This document shows positions 34,601-46,699 of a stretch of 47,807 nt of DNA, piece by piece. Origin of the DNA: Purshia tridentata. Taxonomy: Eukaryota; Streptophyta; Magnoliopsida; Rosales; Rosaceae. The stretch's first letter is position 1. Each line of letters opens with the position of its first letter. A program made the position numbers and the translations under genes. A model generated the notes under the pieces. It ran no database searches and was not told the origin of the DNA. It saw nothing but the letters and a program-made list of their open reading frames with translations. The stretch covers positions 1 to 47,807 of the forward strand of contig QANT01002004.1 of the NCBI GenBank assembly GCA_003254885.1, written 5' to 3'.

Positions 34601-37600
34601 AAATTCTACTTGCATAGTTTGCCTTATGCATGGCATCAACAACAACTAAATCATATCCATCAGCATCACCCTGCCAAATAACAATGAATGATCAGATGCA
34701 AATCAATAAAAGAAGCAGAGAAAAAAAAGATATGAACTTGTGCAAGTGAAATGCACCTTCGGCCTTTCAAGATAAATGTTGTAAAATTCTGGAGCTGGAT
34801 CTTTACTATTTTTCTGCAAAGATCGAATCCCATCTTGCTTCTCGAACCATTTCCAAACAGGATAAACCTATAAAATAATATTTTAAAGGGTTGTAAGAGC
34901 GGAAAATTCTCAGCCCCAAAAAGTAATCACTAAACTTTAATTTAAAAGAAGAAACATTATTTTAAAAGCAGAAACCATCACACATACACTAAATTTTATG
35001 AGGTAGTATATAGTTTGCAATGCAACATCAAGAATTATGTCCATTTTATCATATTTACGAGAATAATAATAATAATAATAATCATCATTTGGGTAAGAAA
35101 CGTCTTCACAATAAGGCAGCCCTATATAAAAAATATGGGAATTGACCAAAAGCCCACAAACCATGCGCATTATGGGTGAATAAATCCACAGAAAATCAAA
35201 ATTAATCAACAATAATTGAGTAAACTTAATGATATTCAATAACAACAATTAACATCAGAAGACAAATTATGAGATGCACATGTAATGAGATCAGGTCTTG
35301 CACATGATACATAAGAAAGAATATCTAAAAGAACCCTGGCTTACCAAAAACTACTGTCACAATTGCAATTTCCTGCCCCATGAAAACAGATACAGATTGA
35401 CATCATTTAAAGTTTTCCTTTTAATAGTGACTGAATTCAAACTTCATGATAACAATTGGGAACATAGAAATTATTTGCAATCCATTATAAAATGATTAAA
35501 AACCTATGAGAAAACAACTCCCAAGGACAAATATGCAGCCATACCTCTCCCAAAAATTCCACAACAAAATCATCTTCTCCAAAACCCTCTTCTTTGTTGC
35601 AAACGACGCCAAGCCCCTGAACATTACAAGTTGAACAATTTTTCAGAAGAGTAATGGATCACAAACAAGGCTTGGAAGAAGTTGAGGAGGTAACATCTCA
35701 AAATATGAAGAAATATAAAAAGCTAATTTAATGCAATAAATGGATGATTTGCATTTACCTTTCGATAAGCAACATACTTATCATCAGGGCGACTTTCTAT
35801 GGCCTTCAAAATACCCTGGCACATTTTCACAGTTCGCATATCACCATCCTCCTCTGCAGCTTTTTGGATGTCTTCAACAACAGGCATCAAAGGATAGATC
35901 ATAGGAGTAGTTCCAGACCCAGTGTAGTGCCTCACTTGCTTATTCAACGTGCGAAGGAGAACATCTTCGATAAACAAATGCTTCTCCAGAAGAGGCCAAT
36001 CCAACTCCTCTGGCATGGAATCAAGTAAAAGATTGTGGCTATACGGATCAATGCCATAAACTTCTTGCTCTAGAACCTCATCTCCGAGCATTTTCCTTGG
36101 CTTGTAGTCCTTGACTTCAGGAAGCTCCATATCAGACTCCTCAATTCCATTCTTCTGAGAATTAAGCTTCTCAACATAGTCATCTGGTAAGGATACCCGC
36201 ATCTTCCGCTTCACATCTTCCTCATTCGATACAATAACATATTCATCAATGACTTCGTATTTCCTAGTAACAGGAGGAACCAAGCTCGATTTGGTCATAC
36301 GAGCACCCCACTCACGATCATCAGCCATAGAATCAAAACCCTCATCAGGTGAAAGGCACCCATCTGCTCTTGACTGACCAGTTTGACTTTGTGATTTGAA
36401 TTCCGTGTCACTTTCTGTATCTGAGGCAGTACTCTCACTATTGCTCTTGCTATCTTCAGAAGACCTATCAAGATCATCAGAGGTTTCATTCTCTGAATCC
36501 ATACATTTTTTATTTAATCTGGATAAACGCCTTCTGATTTCTCGATCGGATGCATACTCTCCATAATCCAAACTACCATTCACAAAGGAAGTACCATTAC
36601 TCCTACTCAAGTACTTCCTTTCTGTTGCTACTTTATTGGGCTTCTTTTTATACTTGGAGGCAGAAGAGAACCCTGGATATGTACCATCTTCCCACGACTT
36701 GATAAGTTCATCTCTTTCATGTGAAGACTTAGAGGCCCCTTCCAAACGTGTGGCAAGTTGAATAAACAATGTAATTATGTGATTCATGTCTCCAGCATCA
36801 CCCCAGTTCTTTGCTCTGCACCCATGCAATAAAAATATGAGAGAGAGAGAGAGATTTTCTCATTGTTACCAAAAAAAAAAAAAAAGGTTTTGAATTATAC
36901 ATAAAGTGTCACCTATACAAGAAAAAAATGAAAAAGAACTTACTTTATTGCATCCCTGCACATTCGACTGATATCCTCCTTGACAGAACTTAATCCTCGG
37001 CGAATGTAATGTCCATTTTTTATCCTATCCTGGATTTCTGCAACCTGGTCAAAAAAGAGACAACAAAGTTTGTGAAAACATTTAAAAAATAAATAAAAAT
37101 AAATAAAACTGAACTGAAGAAAACTATAAGGAAAACAAAAAAAGAGAGAAAATCCTTATCAAATGCATCTTAAATATGAAAAAATAGAAAACAAATGACT
37201 ACCAGTACCTTAGGTACAAAGAAATCAAAGGTATTCTCCTTCATGATATCCTTCAGGCTTGAAGCAAGAAATTCCTCCATCCTCTTATAACCGTGTTCCG
37301 ATTTCTTAATGGACAACCGCCTCATACGAGCATCCCTAGATAGAATGGATGAGGACCGTCTAGCATCAAATAGTTTTGAACGTTTGTATAAGCTTCGCCG
37401 GAATGATTGATTTGCTGAGTCTCTCTTATCCACACTATCGAAGTACTCTTTCAGTTCACTAAAATCATCCATATCATTTCCTAGAACCTTACTTTTAGAA
37501 ACAATAGAAGATTTCTCAGTGATCTGTTTCAGACTCCTTATTTTAGAATGTGATTCTTCATATATGTTTGTACCACGTGAACTCCGGCTCTTGATCCAGT

Positions 37601-40542
37601 TCAGATTCTGAAACTTAATGACCAACTCACCAAACTGGCTGCAACCCCTGATATCTACGGTAGATAAACAAGGAAGTGAACCAAGAACCTCTTCAAGAGT
37701 GTGGGGGGTGATGTTGGTGCAACCAATTAGAACCATAGAATTAATATTTTCTTTACCATAACCACTCTGCAAGCAAACAATAACATTAATATTAAGAGGA
37801 AGAAAATGAATTTTTTGCTTTTCTGCAATGAAAATGAATTTTTTTGCTTTTCTGCAATGCCAAAAAAGAGTAAAGCCTACCATAAAGTTCACTATCATGG
37901 AATCAGTGCAGTTAGGACCCAAGGATGACAAGTCAACCTGTCTTGAAATATCTTTGTAAAACCGGGCAGCAGCTCTCCAGTGCTTACAAGTCAAAGAAGC
38001 AAAGGTAAGGGATTTCATGTCTAATCTCAAAAAATGGAAGACCCGTGCCAGCACATGCCCATCCAATAAACCCCAGCTTCCTATCTCTGAGCCATAACTC
38101 ACACTGTCTTCTTTGTAGAAAGAAGCATCACCACATAAATCCTCAAATGTCGAATCATCCTTTACTTTTTGCAAGTCCTCTTCAATGTCGTAGTCTTCTT
38201 CACTTTCATCAACAAGCAACCGGGCTCTTTTAGCAGTACGTGCATCACCATCTGCAGTAAAGCCCAAATAGATTAATATGTGAATAAAATGAAACTCCAT
38301 GATGGAAACCAAAGTTAAGTTGAAAGGATATCACATGCATCATAGTAAAAGATAAAATTATAAGAACATGGGTTGAGGAAACAAGGTTAACAAGGACAAT
38401 TGCAACTCAATAAGCCATTCTTGACCATTTCTATGAGCGAATAAAGTATAAAAACTCAAATGAAATAAGCTAACTCAACAAGGTTCACAAACTCACATGA
38501 AATAAGCCACCATGACAACATTAACAAACTCACATGAAATAAAGTATAAAAATAAAAACAAAAAGGTATATGAAATAATAATTCTTATTAGCTCCAGACC
38601 TGCAAAAAGGAGTTCATAAACTGAAACATAGAGGTAACAAAATTAGTTAGAATTTTAAACAAACTACCACACCAAAATCTATTAAGAAGTAGGCTACCCA
38701 TGAATAATAGCTCGACAGAAGACGTATACAATAGCTCATATTTAATATGAACTTTTTTATCTAGGTACCATGCTGCATCCTCTAATATAGAAATATTGAT
38801 GCAAACCAGAAGATAAATAAATAACTCAAGAATGCTAAAAAACAAGATAGGGTATTGCCACATGAGTAGAAGATGGTAGAAACTGAATTGCAACAAGGAT
38901 AATGACTGATATATAATGACTTGCTTGAGGTTGTAGCTTTCCAGGTGTTAACATGAAATGAGAAAGAGAGAGAAAGAGAGAGGAATTTAAACATGGGAGA
39001 ATAATGCCCAGAGTACGATGTGAAAAGTCAAAAAAAAAAAAATTAAGATAATATATATCCTGAAATTAAATTTGGGATGAAAACAAACAAGGACAAGCAG
39101 AAATTTAAATCAACTAGATCATACCTGCTTTCCAGTACGTGTGCTTCTCCAACTCTTTTTTTGGCTGCCTAGCATTAATCCATGGGTCCAAAACATCATT
39201 TATGGCTGCAGCAAACTCTCGGCTTTTGTAAGATTTCATCACCAATTCATGAAGCTTTCCACACGTATAACCAATGAACTGAGGGTGCAGGTTGTGGAAC
39301 CGACCCAAATCTGTGTTTGATTCTCTAAGTACAGCACTTTGAGAGCGCAAAGGAGCAAGTCCTGAAGAATCACTAGATATTGCGTTCTTCTCCTTCTGAA
39401 TCGTATTAGTAGCTTCAGAAGTCTCCACGGCGGAGGTAATGGGAACCCAGACTTTATCAAACTTTCGGAAAACACTGCTATGTTTTAGGATCACTCCTTG
39501 ATCAACCAAGACCTGTAGCTCTGAAAATGATGAAGGTCCTCGTTCATGCCCAGCACCATCAAGGTAGTACCAGTCACCCAAATGCAACTGCAAGTCAGCA
39601 ACTGTGCCAATACGGTCTTTGGGGGTGTTAATGGATGTGATGCATTTAGAAGAGCCCAGTGACCCTTTGTCACTAACCGGTTTTAATTGAGTATCACCTT
39701 CTCCCGATGATCTCTTCCCATCACTACTGGCAGAATATGACCGAGTAGACCTTGACAAATGCCTCTCCATTCCCCGGACTTTCATGCGGGGCTCAGAAAC
39801 AAATGAGCCATGGTCTTTAACCACACATGCATTTATCCTGACTACCGAAAGCATAGTTCCTTTTACTCCTCGTACGACAGTAGGCTTACTTTGAATCGGA
39901 AGCATAGTTCCTTTTTCATCTGGACACGAAAAAGCCCAAGTAGGTAGATCAAGCCTTCTGCTCTGTGAAGGATAATACAATTCATCTTTTCTATGCCATC
40001 GAGGGTCTTCATACCCAGACTTTGGCATCTGGCATAACGGGAAACCATCATTGACAACAAGTTTCTTCCTAGAAGACCTATCTTGCGCGGCTTCATCATT
40101 TCTCTTCCAATCACCACCTTTGCATGACCATCGACTAGAAAACCAGTCAGAAGAATCACCACAAGCAAAACCATAATCCTTGTCAGTGGGTGCAGTCAAC
40201 CTGATTTCTGCAGCTTCTTTTAGTTTAATGTCAGAATATCCTGGTTCCTCATTTTTCAGATCACACTGTTTATCAACGTGACCTTGAGTAAAAACTGTAT
40301 ACAACAAGAGGTACATGTGTTTAGGCACAGAGAAATGCGTAAGTTCAGTAGTTGTATTTCTCATAACTTGTTCAACTCTAAGACTGTAAAATATTAAGAT
40401 TCAAATTAAAACACATAATATCAAGTTGACGTCCTATTAAACTTTCACATCCTATGGTATCATGTAAATAGTCAGAGCTGATCCAAAAATGAATAAGTGA
40501 AAGAGGATGGATAAAAACAGAAAAAAAAAAAAAAAAAAAAAN

Positions 40543-40604
<62 letters not shown>

Positions 40605-43201
40605 GAAAAATCAAAGGAAGCAGAGCTGAAAAATAAAAATAAATTATAAAAATTAATCAATGCCAACCATTATGTACCTTCAGTGTTTCCCCACTCTTCT
40701 CCTTGTGCATATTCAAAGGACATTTGCAAAACTTCTGCAAAATTATAAAATTCCAAAAAAGAGGAAAAGAAATAAGAAATCCCCACATGGAAATATAAAT
40801 AAATAAATTAAGATTATAAGTTGTCACAACACAACAGAAATAATAAAATATTAATTTATTTTAAAATATTTATAATAGCAATCAAATAAAACATACCTCC
40901 AACAGCTTCAAGCTCCCTGCCAGGAATAACTGTTAAACCCTCCATCAGAGCCCCAACCCTTTCTTCAATATGGAGATCTTCTAAAGGCTCACAACCAGCT
41001 CCATGAACATCTGGGAACCCTGGCAGCAGCAAATTGATTGCTGCCTCCTTTCCAGTCTGAGTACCATATTGCCCAGCATCTCCAGTCTCTGCCAATAAAT
41101 TACCAGGAGCCTCTGGAGGGCTTACTAGACGAGTTATAGAATCCGACACAATGGATGAGAAATTCACGGTTACCAATGGTGAAACTGCATTTTCAACAGT
41201 TACCCACCTATCACTATCTGAGTGCTTGACCATGTGATCAGACATCAGAGCCCCTTCTTCAACCAGTGCTTTAAGCTCACATAATTTAGAAGGCCCACAT
41301 TCCACACCATAATAATCAAGGTAAAACCATTTTCCCGCGGATGGATCAGCAACCACTGGGATATGTGGTGGTGTGTCACAAATGTCCATATCTTCTTCCA
41401 TGGAAGGCAGCTCTACAGGAGGGGCTATACTGATATGAGAAGTTTCTTTCAAATTTACACTAGGACTTTGAGGCAGCTCTTCTTTGTGAGCCTCACAGTT
41501 GACATTTGCCTCCACAGATCCATTAATATCAACCACAGTGCTTCTATCTTGAGATTCTTTAGCAGAGGAATATGAGTCTTTTCCACTAGGATCCTTCTGC
41601 ACCAGTTTATCTTCTTGCCCTCTATTACCATGTTGGGAGTTGCGCCTTTCATTTGCTCCACTTTTCCGACCTGTCTCTCGATGATTATTAGGTCTACTCC
41701 GATCATGCGGGGACTGCTCCAAATAGTTTGGAGTGTGATCCCTGCGATCATGGTATCGAGGTCGATCCTGTGGAGACAGACTGCGGTTTCTGTGATCATA
41801 TTGACGACTTCGATCATATGGAGATCTCTCACGACCATGTGGAGATCTCTCGCGGCCATGTGGTGACTTCTCCCGACCATGTGGTGACTTCTCCCGACCA
41901 TACGGTGACTTCTCACGGCCATATGGTGACTTCACACGGCCATATGGTGATCTCTCACAAACATATGGGGACCTCTCACGGCCATATGGAGATCTCTCAC
42001 GGCACACTGGACTCCGGTGATCATAATATCGGGCCCGGTCACGTGGGGACCGCTCAGAATGACCTGGACTTCGCCCATGCCTATCATAGACCACTCTGGA
42101 AGACAAAGTAGATTCGTAATGCCTGGAATACTTGTCTGGTGCTACTCTTGACGAAGAAGAATTCCAATAACACCTCTCTACAGAACGGCGTAAATACTGT
42201 TCAGAGTGGGCAGAGCGATTGGTGTCATCAGAAAGCCTGCGACTTTTTGTACCTGCATAATCCCCATAATCTCCGTAGTGCTTTCGCTCACTGCTATTTG
42301 AATCAGCACCATACCTTTTTAACCTATTAACAGAAGAGTACTCCCTTGCGTGGCCCTTACCATTGCTGTACTCATTCTTGTACACACCGTCCTCGTCAAC
42401 AATTTTGGAACTGATCCTTATATTCCTCTCCTGGCCACTCTCCCACCTGGGAGTACTCTTACACTGCTGAATTCCACTTCTATTAAATTCTTTCCTTCTA
42501 AAAGCATCATCATTTGAGTACTTGCCAGAAGGTGGTGAACGATCACATTTCCATCCCTTGTCCTTACCCATATCATACCTGCGCATTTTAGTGTAACTGT
42601 AGTCATCTCTGGCCAGTTCCCCTTTCTGCCATCTGTCTGGAATGAACTCACCTTTCTCAATTTCATCCTTGGGTGGTCTCCACGACCCAAATTCTGTTTC
42701 GCCTCTTCTACTCTTCTCTGAAACTATCTCCCCCTTCTCTACGTCCCCTCTTCGCCATCTCCCTTCTCCCTTCTCCACCTCACTTCTCCTCCATTTCTCA
42801 CCAACAATCTCGCCTTTCTCAATCTCGCTTCTCCGAAACTTCTCCGGCGGCACGAATTCACCATTTTCGACTTCCACTTTGGGCCACTTCAAAGTCCCCA
42901 ATTCACCCTCTTCTACTTCCTCCTTCTTTTCCTCAGCATTTTCACCATTCTCAGCTTCCTTAGTAGCACTCTTCCCACCTTTATCCAATCCCAATGCACT
43001 TCTTTCAGACTCTACCTTCTTCACAAACCCGGATTTCTTGACGAGCTGCTTCTTGGGCTTCATTACCTTCTTCTTAACGGGCTTGGAATTGAAGCCATTG
43101 TTAGCATTCTTGCCTCCGCAAAGCGCAGTCTTCTCCGGAATTGGAAACCTTTCCATGATATTATGCTGCAAAGGCATGCATGCGACACCTCCATCGCCCA
43201 T
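31608..43201 (-). CDS. SDG2: ATXR3/SDG2 histone H3K4 methyltransferase
   Basis: Major plant H3K4 trimethyltransferase in the nucleus. I joined 18 exons, all in frame with GT-AG: 43201-40897, 40734-40678, 40282-39125, 38251-37881, 37766-37209, 37044-36944, 36815-35759, 35616-35545, 34867-34757, 34670-34570, 34248-34149, 34054-33959, 33765-33598, 33502-33323, 32887-32640, 32545-32437, 32340-32038, 31784-31608; 2423 aa, against about 2340 in Arabidopsis. The start MGDGGVACMPL matches the Arabidopsis start; an in-frame ATG lies 10 codons upstream. Order: EKGE-rich and Arg/Ser-rich N-terminus; two GYF-like modules (GKWFYLDYYG about 623, GDWYYLDGAG about 1023); F-box-like segment (about 1229-1285); SET domain about 1870-2000 with RICHSCRPNC and GEEITFDYN; post-SET CLCGSQVCRG; long conserved tail ending AIYQAMWDR. 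All SET core motifs are present. Confidence 0.95.
40521..40603. repeat. 83-bp A homopolymer with one N
   Basis: An A run in SDG2 intron 2 (T run in the transcript), with an N at 40542. The length is likely unreliable in the assembly. It generates spurious poly-Phe frames on the minus strand. Confidence 0.85.
41810..42010 (-). repeat. 21-bp coding minisatellite in SDG2
   Basis: About ten copies of a 21-bp unit encode seven-residue repeats such as RERSPYG, REKSPHG and RERSPHG. It forms an RS-like, highly basic and potentially phosphorylatable tract in the poorly conserved N-terminal part of SDG2. Confidence 0.85.
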
Positions 43202-43740
43202 GGAAATCCCAGCCTCTTCGCCAAGCTTCAAAACCCTAATTGTCCCCTCCTCCGGGGCTATCGATGCTCATGCTGCAATTGGCTTCAACTTTTTTCCTTC
43301 TTGAATCCGCGCACCAATTCAAAACCCTATTTTCCACAAATTCAACAAACAAATCAATACAAACCCAATGTAGGGTTTCAATGTCAAACACACGCATGCA
43401 AAAATAAAACGAAGCATAAACCTTTGAATTGAATAAGCTTCGAAAATCAAAACCCTAGCCCGAAAGTAAAAAAGAAAACAATTTGGAATCAAAAGGAGCA
43501 AAATTACCGAGGAAATTCGACAAGCTGAGTGTACAGATCGGCAATAAAATCTAGCTGCGAAGCGAAGAGCGTGTGAAGAATAGACTTAATGAAGACAGAT
43601 CGAGAAAACGCCCAGAACAGAAAGCTCGAAATCAATTTTTCTCTCTGAGAAAATCTCTCTGAGTTCGTGTGTGTCTCTGCGTTCGTCTCTCTCTCTCTCT
43701 ATCCTGTTGCTGTTCTTGGTCTGAAAGACGAAATCTCCGT
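43202..43740 (-). promoter_or_regulatory. SDG2 leader and promoter-proximal region
   Basis: On the minus strand there is a GA-rich tract (CT on plus, about 43640-43705), then a probable 5' UTR containing AAACCCTA telo-box-like sites (43370s, 43450s on minus as TAGGGTTT). A donor-like CTCG|GTAATT at about 43508 suggests a leader intron, but I cannot fix its acceptor. The transcription start was not determined. Confidence 0.4.
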
Positions 43741-45545
43741 GTTAATATTTTGCTTTTCTGTTTTATTTTTTCCGATCTTTGCCCCTTTGGGCTTGTGTTT
43801 CGATTGTGAGAGTCGCGTGTTACATTATGGAAAGTACAAAAATAGCCTTGGGGGTATTGGTCTCCGTAGTAAGCCTATGTTTTATGTACATACGGCTCGG
43901 GCAACAGGCAGGCGCCGGAGTTAGCCGACTTCAGTAGTTCACTCGCGGACCATTACTTGAATTGTGGGACTCACACACTGAATTCTCAATTCAGTGTCAT
44001 TTTTTTCCTACAAATTCAATATCACAAAATACGAAAAATTATTTAGTGGTTTCAATACACCACAATATGGTATAACCGTATAACTGATTTAAAAAAATAC
44101 AAACTCACAAAAAATGCTAAAGAAAAAAAAAGTTACAGGATAAATACAATTTATTCTTCAAATTATCAATGCTTCATATTTTATCCCAACATACTTAAGA
44201 GTAAACAGTCCATACATTATTCAATAACAAAGAGAGTCTACATTTTTCAAAAAAAACAATTAGTTCAAAGAATAATGTATATGTAGAAATGCCTTAGATG
44301 AATAATGTATTAATAAAAATATCTCAAAGAGATAGTTAATGTATTTGTATAAATGCAGAGAATTAATTTTCAAAAAAAAGAGAAATATTAAGTGTGTAGC
44401 GTGTTTTTCTTATTCTCATAAAACATACTAATATGTAGCTACACAGAATGAATTATAACTAATATTTATAATCTAAAATCAATTATAAATAATATGTATA
44501 ATTATAAATTATAGCACTCAAAGATTCTCTTTCTCTCAAATTAAAAAAAAAGGTATAATAATGAAAATTATGAAATTAATATGTACATACAGCATATGAC
44601 ATGATTGAAGAGGCTTGTATTGCGCAGGACGGCAGGAGGCTACGTCTAGGAGCCGTTATATATGGTACGGCCTTATTTTCCGCTAAGGAAAAAAAGTGCA
44701 GCCTTGTTGGATGGTGCAAAATTACTAGAATATCATGCATTAAGAATGACGGGAGTGAAGGGTTTAATTGTCTTTCCAGGCAAATAGTGGCTGCTTATGG
44801 GGGATAGAATCATAGAAAATAGGGCAGGGTTATTTTGGTAAAGTGGGATGGTTTTGGCGCTCAAGTAGAGCGAAGTATTTTAGGGGGGGAGGGGAGGGGA
44901 TGCAATCATGCAAATGCAAATTAAGCAATGGAGGGACTCCCAAGGGAGGCTTTTGAGCTGTTATAGACTTTAGAGCCTTTGAGGTTGAGTTGTGTAACCT
45001 GTGTTGGAGACATGGTGTTAGGAGCAGCTTTAGGACTTATTAAAATGGTTCATGTCCAAAATTCCTGGAATTGGTCAAAATGAATTCTGACGACTCACGA
45101 GTGTGTATTTGGATTTAGCTGGGCTAGCATAAGGCTCCAGTACTGTTGCCAGTGGGTGTCACATGGTCACATGTTTGGCTAAGTAGTTGTTCCTTTCACA
45201 AGTATTAATGGGTATTGCTTCAGTTTCATTTCAAGGCCTTGTGGTATCAGTGCCACTAAGCACAAGCTCCCTCTTCTACACCCCAGTGGCAATTAACTCT
45301 GCCTATCGTAATTTTAACTCATTACTTTACTTTCTTTAGGATTAATAACAACTTCCTCTGGCTGTTGTAACTAGTTAAGTTCGTGTCCATGCCTCTTGGT
45401 CTTTTCTTCTTAGACCAGATTGTTATAGAAGCTTTTTAAGTCATTTTTCAAAGATAAATATTTCTTTCAATGGGTTAAGTATGTTTTTGGTCTATATGTT
45501 TTTATCCAAAAATAAATTTTGTCATCGTAATTTCAAATTTTCGAT
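43741..45545. other. intergenic spacer
   Basis: AT-rich DNA with short TATAATTATAA-type repeats around 44450-44520 and a G-rich run at 44882-44900. The frames at 43667-43924 and 44601-44807 have no recognisable domain. No gene supported. Confidence 0.4.
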
Positions 45546-45732
45546 TTTGATCATTGGGTTTTACTTAAAAACCAAATTTCACCATTATGGTTTCAAATTT
45601 CGATTTCGTTCGTTAGCAATTGTAGTCTTTAAATATTTATACATGTCATTTTGAACTTAATATGTATAAATGTAATTTGCAATGACCACTAAAGAATAAA
45701 AATTGCTAATAAACAAAAACCCAATGATCAAA
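45546..45732. mobile_element. fold-back (MITE-like) inverted-repeat element
   Basis: There are three nested inverted repeats. TTTGATCATTGGGTTTT (45546-45562) pairs with its exact complement at 45716-45732. TTAGCAATT (45613-45621) pairs with 45701-45709. TTTATACAT (45636-45644) pairs with 45662-45670. The segment could fold into one long, interrupted hairpin. Non-coding. No clear target-site duplication found, so the outer limits are uncertain. Confidence 0.55.
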
Positions 45733-46200
45733 CTTGAATATAGGTATTTAGAGATGATTTTGGGTGCTCATAGAATCACTCTCTATGAAACCGTACCATT
45801 TGGAAACTTATAGTTGGATAAGGCTTAGTAAGCCCACTGTTTCCAAAGAACATATTATGACAGCTGTCAGCTTCCTTAAACCAACTAATTAGCCGCCCAC
45901 TGACTTCAACGCCAGTGATCCAAAACACTTGATCAATTAATACACTAAAGTAGCATTGGATATCATGGTTTTGCAACCATATTAAAACCTTAAGGCAAGT
46001 AATTTAGTAAATTAAAATAAAGATAGAAATAAAATGTATAACCTCACATCAAGATTGGTTCTTAATTGTTTGCAGCAAGCCATGAAAATTGGAAGTGCTT
46101 ACTTTGATAAATATATACAACCACCAAAACAAAATATGTAAAAAGTAAGGTGAGGCAAGTGAACGATCATAATCATGATTAATTAGGCATAATAATGAAC
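45733..46200. other. intergenic, 3' flank of the small two-exon gene
   Basis: AT-rich. A minus-strand frame at 45776-45976 shows no domain. The part nearest 46200 is the likely 3' UTR of the following minus-strand gene. Confidence 0.4.
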
Positions 46201-46644
46201 TCAGAACATGAAGGGAGTTGGCGTGAACGCTGCAGGTATGATCATCGGCGTCTTGCTTCTCCTGAAATTAATCAACAAGAAGAAAACGATAATTAATCAT
46301 CTGATCAAATTAATTACAATAATTATAATGAATTAAAATTAAATCAAAATCGAAGGCATAAATCACCTGGGGTAGCACTGGTCATCGTATCTGAAAGTGC
46401 GAGATTTGGGTTTGGATTTAATGTCCTGAGACTGATCATTAACCTTAGGTTTGGAAGAAACAGCAGAAACCACATCCTCTGAGATTGGCACAAGAGCTGG
46501 CTGCCATTGACGATTAGTTGCTGCGGACTCTGATCTGGAGCGTATGGTGGCCTCCGCTAGATCTGGTGGTGGCGGCCTGGCTGCAGCAGCTGCGGCGCTG
46601 TTCGGACGGTAACACGAACCCAACTCCGACAGGAAGGACTTCAT
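46201..46644 (-). CDS. small plant-specific protein, two exons, unknown function
   Basis: Exons 46644-46367 and 46261-46201 join in frame (CCCAG|GTGATT donor, TTTCAG acceptor), giving 112 aa. The start MKSFLSELG is followed by an Ala/Pro run, a central RQWQPALVPISED block, Lys-rich linkers, and a conserved-looking end PRRSKTPMIIPAAFTPTPF. The layout resembles the small uncharacterised plant proteins with an N-terminal MKSFL, a central W-x-P-x-L block and a Pro-rich end (UCP031279-like); that assignment is tentative. There is no signal peptide or membrane helix. A consensus TATA box lies 43 bp upstream of the ATG. Without the second exon the frame would end in intron at 46363. Confidence 0.75.
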
Positions 46645-46686
46645 TGTGAAATTAATTTGTGTAAGTTTTTTATCCGTCTAGGCAAG

Positions 46687-46694
46687 TATTTATA
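46687..46694 (-). promoter_or_regulatory. TATA box of the small two-exon gene
   Basis: TATAAATA on the minus strand, 43 bp before the ATG at 46644. A short leader is implied. Confidence 0.6.
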
Positions 46695-46699
46695 GAGAC

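Noticed and set aside
35298-35495. Plus-strand frame inside the SDG2 gene
   Set aside because: It lies in SDG2 intron 8 on the opposite strand, with no coding signal.
40378-40666. Minus-strand poly-Phe frames
   Set aside because: Translation of the A homopolymer in an intron.
42642-43304. Plus-strand 220-aa frame, Ser/Pro/Phe-rich
   Set aside because: It is the antisense of the Glu/Lys-rich start of SDG2, which matches the Arabidopsis protein on the minus strand.
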